Counted from the stretch's first letter, positions 12,020-23,993 are shown. The stretch: 64,000 nucleotides of DNA from Gymnopus androsaceus JB14 (GCA_009733575.1 ML769384.1:871257-935256), one strand, 5' to 3'. The notes: generated from the sequence alone by a model not told the origin. Numbers and translations are program-made.

Positions 12020-13179
12020 ATGCATGAATCTTATGCAAAACTCGTTGGCGCTGCCACGGGCTCGACGATGACCGCCCTTACGAGTAAATATCTCATTAAC
12101 ATCGATTGATATTTGACTGATTTTCATATACAGTGACTCCATTCGATGTGGTCAAAACAAGGCTGCAGACACAACGACCGGTAGAACGACCTCTAGTTTC
12201 TTCCCGGTCTATTCCAAACTCATGTTGTCAGCCTTCTGGTAAGCCTTGTGTGCGGAACATGTCCTCTTTAGCCCGGCCTTTGGCAGGGGAAGAACTCGTA
12301 TGTGTTTGGGAAAACGGGGTATTTCGGGCTGAGCGTGTAAATGGCTTCTTGGACGCTGTGAAGCATGTCTGGAAGGCTGAAGGTATGCGCGGACTCTGGA
12401 AGGGTGCTGGTACTACATTGTATGTTCGCTCTTCGTTTCGTTACTTACTCGGATCTCACTCTGAAAACGCAGAGTTATTGGTGTCCCGTCCTCAACGTCA
12501 TACATGTTGACATACGACCATCTATTAAAAGTCGTTTTACCACCCTTACTTCCAGCACCTGTTGTTCCTCTCATCGCGGGTGTGCTCGCAAGAGGCGTCA
12601 TCTCTTCCGTTGCTTCTCCTTTGGAGATGATTCGGACCAATCTTCAATCAACACCGTTATCCGCAAATAATCCGCATACACTTCGCTCTGTTCTTTCATC
12701 TATTCGTAGCCTTGTCCGAGCACAAGGGATGCCTGTACTTTGGAGAGGTCTCAGTGCCACTCTATGGCGGGACATTCCCTTCTCTGGATTTTACTGGGCA
12801 AGCTATGAATCGCTTAAAAAATCTTTTGCACGGAACGGTCATGAAGGTGCATGGGTCGCATTCATCAGTGGTGCCACCAGTGGTTCCGCTGCTGCTCTGA
12901 TAACATCACCAATGGACGTTATTAAAACTCGTCGACAGGCCCTCGTCATGTCCGCGTCTGCGTCTGAAATTACCTCCTCTTTCCCTTTGGTAAAGCATAT
13001 TGTTCGCACAGAAGGTGTGAGTGCACTGTTTGCGGGGCTTACGCCTCGGATCGCAAAAATTGCTCCTGCTTGCGGAATTATGATTGCATGTTTCGAGGTA
13101 GGTCTCTGTCTTATACCTGGTATCTGTTCTAATAACCTTGTTTTCAAAGGGCGTCGGAAGATTACTTTCGGACCACTAA
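12020..13179 (+). CDS. Mitochondrial carrier of the SLC25A39/SLC25A40/Mtm1 type
   Basis: A first exon starts MHESYAKLVGAATGSTMTAL and splices to the signature TPFDVVKTRLQTQ. The other two carrier repeats carry SPLEMIRTNLQST and SPMDVIKTRRQAL. The three-repeat topology, GLWKGAGTTL, VLWRGLSATLWRDIPFSGFY and LFAGLTPRIAKIAPACGIMI identify the SLC25A39/Mtm1 branch. Mammalian SLC25A39 supports mitochondrial glutathione import, and yeast Mtm1 affects manganese and iron-sulfur metabolism. As in that branch, the first matrix loop is long and cysteine-bearing (SIPNSCCQPSGKPCVRNMSS). A final mini-exon gives GVGRLLSDH and stop 13177-13179. Introns fall after residue 21, after GAGTTL and after the last membrane helix. 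Confidence 0.85.
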
Positions 13180-13307
13180 AATTTAGATGAGACCCGCATA
13201 GACCTCACCCTCACTCATTCACTGTACAACACGTATATTTCTAATCTGTATCCAAAATGTCCCGTAGTATTAGATTTATTCAATGCCATTAATCCCAAGT
13301 ATTACTA

Positions 13308-14390
13308 TCATCCTAACCGATGCATTTGCCTGGAAGCATTCGAAAGCTTGCCTGCTGTGTGATCAACATCGTTTGTGAGACCGTCAAGCATATTTATCTG
13401 TTCGCCAATCTCGGAAGAGATTGCCTCTCCGAGATTTTTCTGCCGGCTAAGAATGGTAGTGAGCTGGGCAAGTTGGTCGTCCTGCTGCTGCATCTGGTTC
13501 TGCTGTAAGCCAAAGAGACCCACATCATCTAGCGGTCTCGTCACTTCTGTCTCCTGAGGCTGACCGAATACACGCGTCACACGAGTGAATGTGTTTGCTG
13601 TGCCGAGCAGCGCCTCGCGGGCGGAAGGAGAAGCAGGATTCATGGAGGCAGGAGAAAAGGGAGCACTGGGATCTGCTCCAGTGGAGTTTGTGTGCCGAGA
13701 AATAGTTACCATTTTGCCTAGCTTTTCGCAATCATCCTGAAGACGTGCGACCATATCCGTCCGTCTCTGCAGTTCGCCTTCGCTCATCCCACTCATGGCA
13801 AGCTCATGTAGCCCCTTCCCAAGATTCCCTATCCGTGCCAAAACACCAGCCAACTTTTGCTTCGCGCTGACATTGGATTTGTGAGAGGCTCCGACGTCGC
13901 CCTGGTCAGACAAGGCCTCTCGTTTGTTTATATCCGCGCGAACGTCCCGCAGCCGGCTCTGCAGCTCCTGGTGCTCGTCTAGCCATGATGTGAGCGTGAA
14001 TTGGGTTGGCGGTCCTCCAAATACACCACCCTGTCGCCCAATCGGCACTCCAAGAAACTCTTTGAACGCAAATGCCTCTCTCCATTTATCTTCCTTTGCG
14101 CTAATAATCGCCCGCAAATATGTCTCCAGCCCCGATTTTCTCTCTTCAAGCAGCGCGGGGTCATTATGAGATCGTAATATAGAGTATTTGTGTTTCGGAG
14201 GCAGCGGAGCAGGAGGAGGAGAGCCGACACCTTTGACTAATTCAACATGTAAATCATCAAATTCCGAGTAGCGCCGCCAGATGGACCATGACCGAACATG
14301 CCCTCGGACATCGATTTGGTAGACAGTGTGAGCTTTGGGTTCCAGACGTTCCTGGTAGCCGCTGATGTGTATAGATTGAATGGCTGCCAT
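13308..14390 (-). CDS. PX-domain SNARE, Vam7-like vacuolar fusion protein
   Basis: This is an intron-free frame of 360 residues. Residues 1-115 form a PX domain (VYQIDVRGHVRSWSIWRRYS, PLPPKHKYSILRSHNDPALL, EERKSGLETYLRAI), which binds phosphatidylinositol 3-phosphate. The middle is helical. Residues about 295-358 form a Qc-SNARE helix (QQNQMQQQDDQLAQLTTILS, then SEIGEQINMLDGLTNDVD with the central glutamine). No transmembrane anchor follows, as in Vam7, which is held on vacuoles by its PX domain. Expected role: homotypic vacuole and endosome-vacuole fusion with the HOPS complex. Confidence 0.88.
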   Translation of the reverse strand: MAAIQSIHISGYQERLEPKAHTVYQIDVRGHVRSWSIWRRYSEFDDLHVELVKGVGSPPPAPLPPKHKYSILRSHNDPALLEERKSGLETYLRAIISAKEDKWREAFAFKEFLGVPIGRQGGVFGGPPTQFTLTSWLDEHQELQSRLRDVRADINKREALSDQGDVGASHKSNVSAKQKLAGVLARIGNLGKGLHELAMSGMSEGELQRRTDMVARLQDDCEKLGKMVTISRHTNSTGADPSAPFSPASMNPASPSAREALLGTANTFTRVTRVFGQPQETEVTRPLDDVGLFGLQQNQMQQQDDQLAQLTTILSRQKNLGEAISSEIGEQINMLDGLTNDVDHTAGKLSNASRQMHRLG

Positions 14391-14445
14391 AGGAGGATGG
14401 GAAAGAAATATTAATCGTCATGTGAGAGTATGCTTTGACCGATTA

Positions 14446-15747
14446 CTATTTCGGGCGAGAACCACTAGCTAGCACAAATCGCGCTCCAGCCATGTAATAC
14501 GAGTAAAGTATAGTCCCAAATATCCACCATCCAAGCCCTCTTTGTCTCAGGAATCCTACGAAACCGGGAAAGACATCCGTACTGATATCTTCCACAATCA
14601 CATCTACAAATCCAATGCGTTTTAAACAAGCCTCATATTCGTCTATCGAAATAGCATTCTCCTTTGGCATGAGTTTGAGGAGTCCTCGGATGATTCTTGC
14701 TTTCCAGGTCATTGGAGGTGCAGTGGCGAAACAGATATCGGCTAGAGCTATCCTCCCGTCTCCTTCTAGCCTTTCGAAGGACTATGGGATGAATCAGACC
14801 AGATTTCTTTATAATGAATCCAGTCTGACCTGAGTGAGGAATGCCTCTCTAGTTTTAAAATGATATGCGCAGTCTAGGGCCAGAATCGTGTCGAATCTGG
14901 TAGGAGAAGAAGAGCTGAGTGGGTGTGTAGTGTGATTGTTGGTCTCTCGGTGAACGGCATCACCGACGTGTAGTGAGACCGTTGTGCCCAAAGGATCAAT
15001 CCGTTTGACACGCTCGAGGGAGCGTTCATGATGAAGAGCTATACTTGTGATACCTGTCAAATGAGACAGACAGCGGAATCGAGGGATGTGTGAGTAGCAG
15101 TATCAGAGACTCTCCAGTGCCATGGCCAACATCTAATACAGCTTCAGAGCAATACTCGAAAGAACACGCAAGTTACATACCAAGCACCTTCCCTTGCTCT
15201 TTACATTGTGCAGTCTGAATAAGCTTGAGGGCAAGAGCTATTCGACTTTAGTACGTTTTGATGCCAGAGCGTAGTTCAAACCAACCTTGACATGCATCCG
15301 GAAAGATGTTCGTGTCCTGGGTTCGTCGTTATCAGCGTCTTTGAACAAAAATTTATTACCTTCGCGCTCACCCTCCAGTACCTAGATTAATCAACAATCA
15401 GCATCCATACCGAGAATGCTTGAACTAATTCACCCCATGTTAAGCCATTCAGTTTTCGGTACATCTTCTCCTGGACGCGTGTTCAACGACAGATGGAAGA
15501 GACCATATGGATCAGAAGCCTTGGTCCTCGGCGTCATTCTATAATAGTACCATAGACAAGCAGCAGCAATAATGAAGAAGCAAGCAAGTTGGATGAATGA
15601 TTGCGCGTTGAAGTGCCAAAGTAGTCGGGACATAAAGGTGTCATATACACACATGCAAGGTAGACGGGCCCCTGCGAGAAATCCAATGACAAAGAGAGCT
15701 ACAAGACCCTCCGGAAGCTTCGTCTTGATTCCTTCGTTTGGATTCAC
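14446..15747 (-). CDS. Membrane-anchored SAM-dependent methyltransferase
   Basis: Exon 1 encodes MNPNEGIKTKLPEGLVALFV and two hydrophobic segments, then YYYRMTPRTKASDPYGLFHL. Later exons give ALALKLIQTAQCKEQGKVL, the glycine-rich SAM-binding loop DVGHGTGESLILLL, the segment GITSIALHHERSLERV, then VSLHVGDAVHRE and FDTILALDCAYHFKTREAFL. These are the order and spacing of class I methyltransferases. The substrate is unknown; DCAYHF occupies the place of the post-loop IV motif of small-molecule methyltransferases. A C-terminal hydrophobic segment (GWWIFGTILYSYYMAGARFV) suggests membrane association at both ends. The frame shifts by one base near 15070 between the Gly-rich loop and the next strand. 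A decayed copy of exon 1 exists at 63.4-63.7 kb. Confidence 0.7.
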
Positions 15748-16268
15748 GGAGGGAAAGCGGAAGAGAACTAAGCGCCATGGCCGGCGGTAACTTTTTGATC
15801 CTTGGGTCTTGCCGGCGGCTTACTTACCTACCTTTCTTTTATATCTGTTCCAAGGTTTTCAGTCAGTCGTATCACTCCAACTCCGGTTTCAGTGCCTTTC
15901 ACTGAAGGTATGTCTCTGGGTCAATGTGCAACCCTCACATGGCGCTGAAGGTTCCAGATGACACACAGTAGGCCCACTCGGCTGGGACAGGAACTCGGAG
16001 GACACATATCAAAGATCTCTCAAGTTTTTAAGAGGTCCTCTAAGATCATCACTCCTCACCGGTTGGTGCTCATGCTGGCTCCTTACCTTTAAACTCACCA
16101 GCCCATTAGGAAAAGACTGGGAAATAATTTACCAAGAAGTGGAGTTTTATTTTTATTTTGCTCAGCTAGCTCATAATCTTGCGCTCGACCGTATATGACA
16201 ATAATGAGCAGCAAACGTGTCTCGAGGAGTCCCTCTAGTATAGATATCATTTTCCTCAGGGTACCTAT
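15748..16268. other. Intergenic interval with a short GC-rich direct repeat element
   Basis: No gene is visible. Close to the methyltransferase start lies GCCGGCGGTAACTTTTT (15780-15796), followed by a second GCCGGCGG about 20 nt on. The same 17-mer recurs at 20324-20340 in the same orientation, so the two copies bracket the hydantoinase gene. Confidence 0.4.
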
Positions 16269-19200
16269 CTATCTGGCATTCATGTACTCTTCAATAACGC
16301 TTCTAGGCTTCTTGAATATACCCAACGGCTTGTAGTCATGGTCCAAGCCAAAAGCTCTCGGACCCCCAATTTCTAAACCTCGCTCGCTATTTGTCCATTT
16401 CTCCGAACCCGAAATCCCAACAACAAACACCAGCAGCCCATAGCGATACTCTGGTGTACCAATCGCCTCCCCAGTCCGCGCATCGCATACACAGATAAGA
16501 TCTGGCACAGACGCCACAACTCGCTCGCCACCAGAATTAGAGAGAGCAATAGCCAGGAGGTTTTCATTCTTAAATGGGATTTTCAACGTCCCCGTGAATT
16601 GAGTAGCAGAATCCGATGACATGCTGCTGTTGGACCCAGTGCCACTGCCAGAAACATCTGCGGCTCCGGTTAGAACCTCGCCGTAAACATGTCCTTTGAC
16701 GGTTTTCCTCTCCACATTGATAATCTTTCCTTTGAATAGGACTCTGGCAGACTCATCTCCACCGACTTCCCCTATAATCGCTTCTGCAACATGGTCTACA
16801 TCGTTCTGGGATCGACAGAGTGCCACTGCGCGTCCTATCCGCCACGAGAGAGATATCGTGTTTTCGATGACCCAAGTTTTCATATTCTTTCCTGAACACG
16901 GACCTCTGGCACACCCGACACTACTGCCCATTTCGGAAAGAGCAGCACGAAGAGCACGTTCAATTTGCTTTTCGCTTCTCGCGGAGAGCATTAGCTACAA
17001 GAAAAAATGGCGTCAGTAAATGGCACAGGTATTCGAACTAGGAGCTGACCATGTTATTCCCGTTTCCATCTGAGATGGTGGTAGGAAGGAATAAAGCATG
17101 GTCTCCTGCCCAAACAACAGGCGTAATTTGCCATCCAACTGGGTAGGCTCGTCCCATCCAATCCCCGTCTACTACAGGTATATTCATGTTTGTTGAAGCC
17201 CCGAGGATCAAACCTGAATACAGATTTGAGCAACCGTTGATTTCAGTCACATATACAGACAACCCACCTTGCAATCCATTCCCTCCACCAATCTCTAAAT
17301 CAATCATAACACCTGGTTTAATACCAAGATAGTCGTATAAAATATTCTGAGATTCCATCAATTCATCCCCAGGAAGCTTTTCAATTCCTACCGTCGGGCT
17401 TCCCATACATCCACCACAACCAACAACATCCTCATCATCCACCCATCCAGGTTCAACTACTCGCACTGTCGCCCCAGCTGAACGCATCATTTCGCGTAGG
17501 CGTAAGAAATGTGGGTATGGCGTGCCTCCGCCTCCAGTACCTAAGATATAACATCCTACGGTGATCCACTCCAGATCAATTTCGGAGAGATACCATTCGT
17601 AGTTTGTGGAATAGGGGAGTGATGATGTGTTAGACTTGCCAGGGGAAAGGATAATGGTAGGGATGTATGCGCTAATGTCAGAGGAGGTTGAGGGAACGCC
17701 AGTGGACGAAGAATTTTTTGATGTTGGTATTGTAGAGGAAATAACCTTTACGGAATAGTTGCTCGTATAATCCAAGGCTGGGGAAGCCTCCTAAATGAGG
17801 AATGGTGGGGTTGTGTTATGACGAGAAAAGTCGAATGTCACCAATTGCTTTGACTATCAGCCTGCATTTATTTGCCACGATACTATCGAAAGATTCAGAA
17901 AGTTAGCCTATCATTCAAATGCCAATGGACGTACAGGAGCTGGAATTACGCTCCATCTCAGCAATCTCTATCGTATCGCGTAACAGCACCGCAGCACAGC
18001 AGCTCGCTCGATTGCCATCTTAGAAACTTCTTGCAACACAGCTTGAGTTGTTCTTCCCTCTGTGCTGAGAACCGTGTCGACTACTCCAGAGACACGGGCG
18101 ATGGCTATTTAAAAATGGTAAGTCTATAGCTAAGATTTTGATGACCGAGTACAAGAGTTTTACCAGCACCAATGGCATTCGCAACGCCAGCATATTCAGG
18201 TATGATTACTCTACTTGCTCCTTTCAAGGAGACCTTTCCCTCTCTATCCGGTGATATTATCACAGCGCCTCCACCGACCAGCAGTACGGGTAAATCATCA
18301 GCAGAGGTTTTCGTCTGATCAATGACTTCCTCGAGCTTACGCTTTGCCGCAGCTTCATATGCCGATAGCAGCTCGGGAAGATCATATCCTTTTCCTTGAA
18401 TACTTTCAAGAAGACGTTCCTTGGCAAGCTGCATAGTTCCTATGGATGCGTCCGACTGTGATAATAGAGACTGAGAGACCATGGCATAGTCTGTAGTTGT
18501 AGGCACGTCTCCGCCAAAGACTAATGCTTGTTCACTAATGAGGTGCCCTACAGAATCAGGTCCAATGGTGAGGATCGAGGCCTTGAGATCATCTTCTCGA
18601 ATGCGAACTATGGACCCGCCCCCAAGACCAATGCTATCATATGTGATTCAATATAAAAGAATATACGCATTAGAAGGATATGCCACCTCTTGACATCTGG
18701 ACAGGAAAAGTTCGTTCGAACTCCTCCCATTTCAGTCACAGCTGCTGCCTGTCTGGGTAGTCCACTGGCGAGTAACATTCCTACATCTGTATCGAATTTG
18801 AGAACCAAATTATCGAAGGAAGTCAAATCACTTACCAGTCGTCGTTCCTCCAATATCAACAACAAGCATGCTCTCCTTCTTGATATTCGCCTTTACAAGA
18901 AAAGCTGCGCCACACATGGAATTTGTCGGTCCACTGTTGAATGTCCTTATAGGCAATCTCGCAGCGTCTGCAGCCTGGAGAATGGTGCCGTCGTTTTGTG
19001 TCAAGAACACGGGGCAGGTGAGTTTGAGACGGTGGCAGATAGCGTATTGGAAGGAAGAGATGGTATGCCGTGCGAAGGACAATATGGATGCGTTGAGGAT
19101 GGCAGCATTTTCTCGTTCCATGAAGCCGAGATTGGCCACTGCAACATAAATATTATGGTATGCACTGGATTTCAGACATTCCTGCCTATTTACCTTCTTT

Positions 19201-19785
19201 GGATAGTACAACGTCCGCTTCTGGGTAGCAGCTGTTGATCCATTCACCTACTTTTTCTTCTTGTCTTTCACCCGTGACATCTGCAGGTGAAAAGACGCCA
19301 TTAACCACGATGCTGCGAATACCCATAGCTTTAATGCGGGCACATTCCTCCTTGACCTGAACCTCGTTTGTTTCGCGAATGACCGACCCATCTATCTCCA
19401 GACCTCCGTCCAGAAACGCGACGTGTGCACAAAGCAGATCTCGCAAATCCGTAGGCCAATCAATCCCCGGAGGAAGAGAGTGGGAAAAGGGACCGCAGAG
19501 CCGAAGCACAGCGACTGGCGCGAGTCTTGAATGGTCCTTTTCGATTACGGCGTTAACAAAGTGAGTAGTACCAATAGTGACACTGGCAATCTCGGCAGGG
19601 TCTACATTTGCTTGTTCAAGAAGGACATTGATAACGGTCTCAATACCTTCACTAGGATTGGGAGTCGTTGGGGACTTGGTGTAGGATAAAATTCCGCGAT
19701 TTGGGGAGGATTCTGCAGAGGGATCGAGAAGACACCCATCGGAATTTGTTCCTCCAACGTCGATTCCAATGCGAAGGATGGCCAT
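16269..19785 (-). CDS. Hydantoinase/oxoprolinase family protein fused to a DUF917 domain
   Basis: The N-terminus MAILRIGIDVGGTNSDGCLL is the actin-like ATP-binding start of the hydantoinase A/oxoprolinase family, followed by SVTIGTTHFVNAVIEKD and LRLCGPFSHSLPPGIDWP. The middle exons carry AAFLVKANIKKESMLVVDIG and VTEMGGVRTNFSCPDV, plus GLGGGSIVR-type sequence. The C-terminal 450 residues are a DUF917 domain: SEIDLEWITVGCYILGTGGG, VDDEDVVGCGGCMGSP, MIDLEIGGGNGLQGG, NIPVVDGDWMGRAYP and LISVCDARTGEAIGTPEYR-like sequence. The family catalyses ATP-dependent opening of 5-oxoproline or hydantoin rings, but the substrate here is unknown. Several short introns interrupt the gene. The actin-like and DUF917 parts are continuous in one transcript. 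Confidence 0.82.
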
Positions 19786-20562
19786 GTATGTAGCAGTACT
19801 AGATCAAGTTGGCGTCGATTCAAGCGCCCAAGCCGATCGATTATTGGTTCACACTCACTTGGCTCACACACCACTCCCGAACGCTCATTAACCGTCAAAT
19901 TGTCTTGAAAGAAGAAGGATAAACACCTATAGGAGTGCGCTAGCTTCCATCGATGTAGGCTTTCGCGAGAGTAAAAGAAATGAGCTCAAACGTGTAGATA
20001 TTCTCCTGTGACACCGAGGGGCCGACTTCACAGTACTTACCGGAAGAAATAGCACTTTCGGGAACGACGATTAAACTGACCATATTGACAGAATCCCTTC
20101 CCTATACACGAACTCTTAGCGAAGCGTATCGAACCATTCAAGAACCTGCGAAGACGTGATGTGCGGAATCAGGCAGCTTCGCTGGCGCCTTTGATCGTCA
20201 GAAATCAAGGCGCAATACAGAAGCTACTGGCTCGAGTCTAAGCGAAGCGCTTCTGTGGGCCTGTGGCAAACGCATTCAACCCTACTTTCAGGTATTGAAT
20301 GATTCTGGGAAATAGGCGCCGTAGCCGGCGGTAACTTTTTCATGTCTGCCTTTGGGTGTACACAACTACTAGAATAAAAGCTAGATATTTTCGGCTCGGA
20401 AGGCGAGGTAGACGAACCCGTTGGATCTACGTTGCCGGGCAGAAGTGAATATAACAAGCAGTTTGTAGAACAACGCCATCGGTGCTGGTTAGTACAGTAA
20501 GTATATAATTAGGAGCATGATCATGATCTAGAGGCTTCAATAAGCGAATCTTAGTGTTCAGA
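19786..20562. other. Intergenic interval upstream of the hydantoinase gene
   Basis: No convincing gene. It contains the second copy of GCCGGCGGTAACTTTTT (20324-20340), embedded in a longer similar stretch that also matches the bases just upstream of 15780. It ends where the long inverted repeat begins. Confidence 0.4.
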
Positions 20563-21213
20563 GTTTTTTCATCTTATATTTATTCCTCCATTTGGAAAAT
20601 TCCTGCAGGCTCGAATTGAAACTAGCTGAGAAATATCTGCTTCAAGAAGGATGTAGGCGTAGCCCGCCTACCTCTTGAAGATCCGAGGCACAAAGTATCT
20701 CATCGGCTAGAGAAAAGTGCACACCCAAAGATTAACTTGATAGGAGACTGAGGATATAGGCGGGTCGTAGCCTAATGTCTCTAGAGTCTAAAGGACTATC
20801 CTTGCTTCCCTTCCATGGCGGGTTGGAGCATTCTACTCATTCCCCAGTGCAGGGTTTATAAAAACCTTTGATAAGAGGAGCGATTGTGAGAGGACGCGTC
20901 GGTTATCGTGGTCTAAAGTCTTTCCAGGTATTGTCTTCGCCGTGTTCTCTCTCACTGGTGAAAAAGTAGCAGTATTTGACGGAAAAGTCCAACCATTGGC
21001 AAATACAGTGATGTGTTCAACACCTATCGAAGTAGCATACAGGTTGCAAAGAATATATGTACAAGAATGTTGGCTTTAATTGCAAAAAAGATGCATAATA
21101 GTTTCTAGCAACTGCATGGTGTATCAGAAGAGTTGAGATGGTTGATAAAGTACGAAGAATTCACCTCGGTTTAGTTTGGAAGATTCGAGATGAGATACTG
21201 TAGCCAAATTGTA

Positions 21214-21572
21214 TTAACCGCTCGTAAAATAGTCAATACGATGATCAGCTAGTAAACGGTCAGGATAATGAAGGCGGTTTGTGAGATTAGAGCATACTTC
21301 AACTAGGAAACGCACGAAGGCGTCATGTCCCGTGGGTTCTTCAACAGCAGGCGGAGTGACAGCATCTTCAACCTGGGTGAATCAATGAAAATCAATTAGT
21401 GGTTGTATCGAGTTAGTGAAGGTTGATTCCACGTACAGCAGCCTGGTTCGCGGCGTCAGCTTCTGCACGCCGGAGGCAATCGGCAGTTTTGTACGGTTCG
21501 TATCTTCTAGAGCAGATGATGGACGGTCAAGGCAAGGCGAAGGAGATATTGGAGAACGTACTGTGCTGACAT
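21214..21572 (-). CDS. Small three-exon gene in the left inverted-repeat arm (79 residues)
   Basis: Exon 1 is only 11 nt (21562-21572, Met-Ser-Ala plus two bases), exon 2 is 70 nt (21437-21506) and exon 3 is 159 nt (21214-21372). Donors GTACGT and acceptors CTCTAG and CACCCAG are canonical and keep the frame. The product begins MSAQRYEPYKTADCLRRAEA, continues DAANQAAVEDAVTPPAVEEP and TGHDAFVRFLVEVCS, and ends FTSG. A TTTAAAAGG box lies about 80 nt upstream. I do not recognise the family; it looks like a short soluble acidic protein. The right arm has the same gene with identical exon sizes for exons 1 and 2 but a different C-terminus after FLVxVCS, caused by a small indel. Confidence 0.5.
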
Positions 21573-22392
21573 CGAATGCGAGGAAAGAGGAGGGTGGATG
21601 AACGTGGGGGGAGTTTGAGGACCAGATCAGTGAAGGATCGCCTTTTAAACCTTTTCCAAGTGCATATGAGCTCCGCGAAGGAAATTTGGTATCCAGGAAA
21701 AAAAGACGCGGTGAGCCCTGAAAGATTGGACCCAAGATCCCGGCTTCTCCTTTCCATTATCATCTTCAACTTGATCCAGCAAGTATGAACGCTTTACGAA
21801 AGAAAATATCCGTATGAGTTCTTTCAACGGCGTTTCACAAGGCAGGAACATACCTCTGAATGAAGACCAACTTTGCCAGAAATAGATCACTCCTGCATCT
21901 CAGTTCAGGCCTCAACCAATGCTCTAATACTCTCGCATCTCTTCCTCTCTTTGCTCTTCTCTCTGTTCCTCAAAAACCTGCAGAGCGTGCCTCTATCCCA
22001 AATTTCGGCCCACTATCATTCAGGGTGAACGATAGCCATCAGCTTCCATTCTAACGGGTTTGAAGCGCGGAAATCCGGAGTCTAAAATGAAAGAATGCTG
22101 CCCTCACGGCGAAATGCGGTTTCGGTCGGCGGAAAAAACAGAGAGCGCTCCAGAGATAGGTGACGACGATCAAGAAGGTCCTTCCGAGCTCCTTCAGAAC
22201 CCTGTGCGTAGTCCAGGAATCCTCAAAAGCAACAAATTCTTGGAACCGAGGGAGGATGTGTCATTGTCTGACTCATTGTCTGACTCATCCACGTGGTGAT
22301 GGCGCCATCAACGCGAGATGCGTCCCGGAACAGCATCTTTTCTTTCCTCCAAACCACATCGACCGAGCGGAAATAAAAGCCTTGTAGTGCGT

Positions 22393-23000
22393 TTAACGAA
22401 CGTGGCTGATGTACGGTGTGCGACTGGGTGACCCAAGACCAGCAGAGACATCAAAATCAAGCTCCCGACCATTGACCGACCAAGCCCTCAAGACACCCGG
22501 TACCAATGTGTGAAGGTACTGTAAGAGCAAGCCAACGATGCGGTAAATGTGATGTATACCAGCTTTGGCACTTGCGCCAGTGTTGACGAGCGAACGACCA
22601 CCCATGCTCCTGAACTCGACCCAAACGAAGAATCGACATTGGAACTGAAGAGCCACGACTTGCTAACACTGGAACACTCTTGAATGAAAGGAGTGGAAGT
22701 AGGTGCAGCACCCAGCCATCTAGTATCTCCTCCGCCGCCAGGGTTGGTGAACCCGAGCCGATACCCCTTTTCGAACAAAATCGAACCCCGCACATGCCTA
22801 TGCTGAGACGAAAGCTCCGTCGAGCGGTCACAGTGGAGGTGATTCTGAGCTGATAAAGGTAGGAGAGTGGGAAGGCGGTCCCACAGTTTGAAATATCTGC
22901 GGGGGTCGATGCGGATCGCTATGTGGATGAAATGGCGATTAAAGTCGACAAGGTTATATCCAAACTCTGATCTGCAGAGCTAATGATCAAGAGTGAGTCT
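22393..23000 (-). pseudogene. Broken copy of the longer reading frame in the left inverted-repeat arm
   Basis: The minus strand reads FEKGYRLGFTNPGGGGDTRW, TSTPFIQECSSVSKSWLFSS and NVDSSFGSSSGAWVVVR. Here five extra bases (compared with the right arm) shift the frame near 22590, and the related AGIHHIYRIVGLLLQYLHTL continues in another frame. Upstream sequence (NLVDFNRHF, IAIRIDPRRYFKLWDRLPTL) is also shared with the right arm but is shifted by a two-base difference near 22840. The right arm keeps the last 126 codons in one frame. Family unknown. Confidence 0.45.
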
Positions 23001-23993
23001 ATAGTGTGGACGAGGATCCTGCGGAGCCAGGAATGCTGAAGCTGTGGCAATGGCGATAGCTCGTAAAGTTGATTTTTGCACTTCATGGGCTAATTATTGG
23101 GCCAAAGTCGTTCTACAGAAGCAGAATTCGATACTGCAGCTGAGACAAAGGTGGTGGTAGTCGACAAGCTTTATCTGCCAAGGTCGATTTGCAGAAGAGC
23201 TGGATGAGCCACCGAGTCGTCAAAAAATCGAAAATTAACAAATGGGCTGGTAGGCTGCATATTTTTCTGTCGGGTGGGCAGCCGGAAAATAGAGGATTCT
23301 TTTTTCAAAAAGATGGAGGTGGTTGTCGGTTGAAAAGAAGAGACGGAGGCATTTTTGGGCGTCAGAGTCAGGAATTTGATCTCTGCACTTTGTCTTGTTT
23401 GTTTTTCGTGCACTACACAGGCTACTTTCATTTTGCGTGTCCTCAAGGTATGTTTATTCTCTCCAGTATTATTTTCCTCGATAATGAATAAACGATTTGA
23501 ATATTCACCTTCTTGCCTCAAGTTGATGATGAGATCTTTAGTGATTATTTCACTGGTATGGATATTTCTTGCCTGAAGTGAGTTTACTTGTTATATATGA
23601 TATATGCTAGACCGACTCGAACAGTCAAAGAACACCACAATACCGCAATCTTTAAGGTCGCGCTGGCCCCTTCGCATTGGTGCACTGTGCACTAGCGACA
23701 CTCACTGTCGTCGGTCGTCGGCTATCTCTGCTTACATCGGTACTTATATCTATCTGTCCAACCCAAGCTAAGGTAGCCTCGTTTTCGCTTCGCAGTGATT
23801 CCGAACAACACATCAATTCGCAGAAGTGACATTGGCCTCTGGTAGCTGCAGCAGTGGCACCTACGCGAATCGCTCACGATTTTGTTTCAGCCTACGAATA
23901 TATAACGAATGGTATCTATCGAACATGTTCCTTGACGCGGTACGTTATATAAACGATATTCCCTTCCATTACTTTTGCTGAAATCGAAATCCC

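Larger units (their letters stand above)
20563..23707. repeat. Left arm of a 3.15-kb inverted repeat
   Basis: The sequence from the T-run at about 20563 to ACACTCACTG at about 23707 matches the reverse complement of 60095-63275 over its whole length, with substitutions and indels. Checkpoints: 21361-21572 against 62271-62482, 22060-22300 against the complement of 61570-61790, 22488-22793 against 61072-61380, 23100-23180 against 60660-60750, and 23600-23700 against 60100-60215. Outside these limits I see no further match. The arm carries a small three-exon gene and a longer broken frame. I see no transposase, reverse transcriptase or obvious terminal inverted repeats, so the unit cannot be assigned to a mobile-element class. 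Confidence 0.85.

Noticed and set aside
21382..21735. 117-codon frame overlapping the small gene in the left repeat arm
   Set aside because: It covers the promoter, first exon and intron of the small gene in another frame. It is open in both arms only because the arms are similar.
20563..23707. Interpretation of the repeat arms as LTR-retrotransposon LTRs
   Set aside because: The arms are inverted, not direct, and the sequence between them is ordinary genes with no gag-pol. No TG...CA ends were seen.
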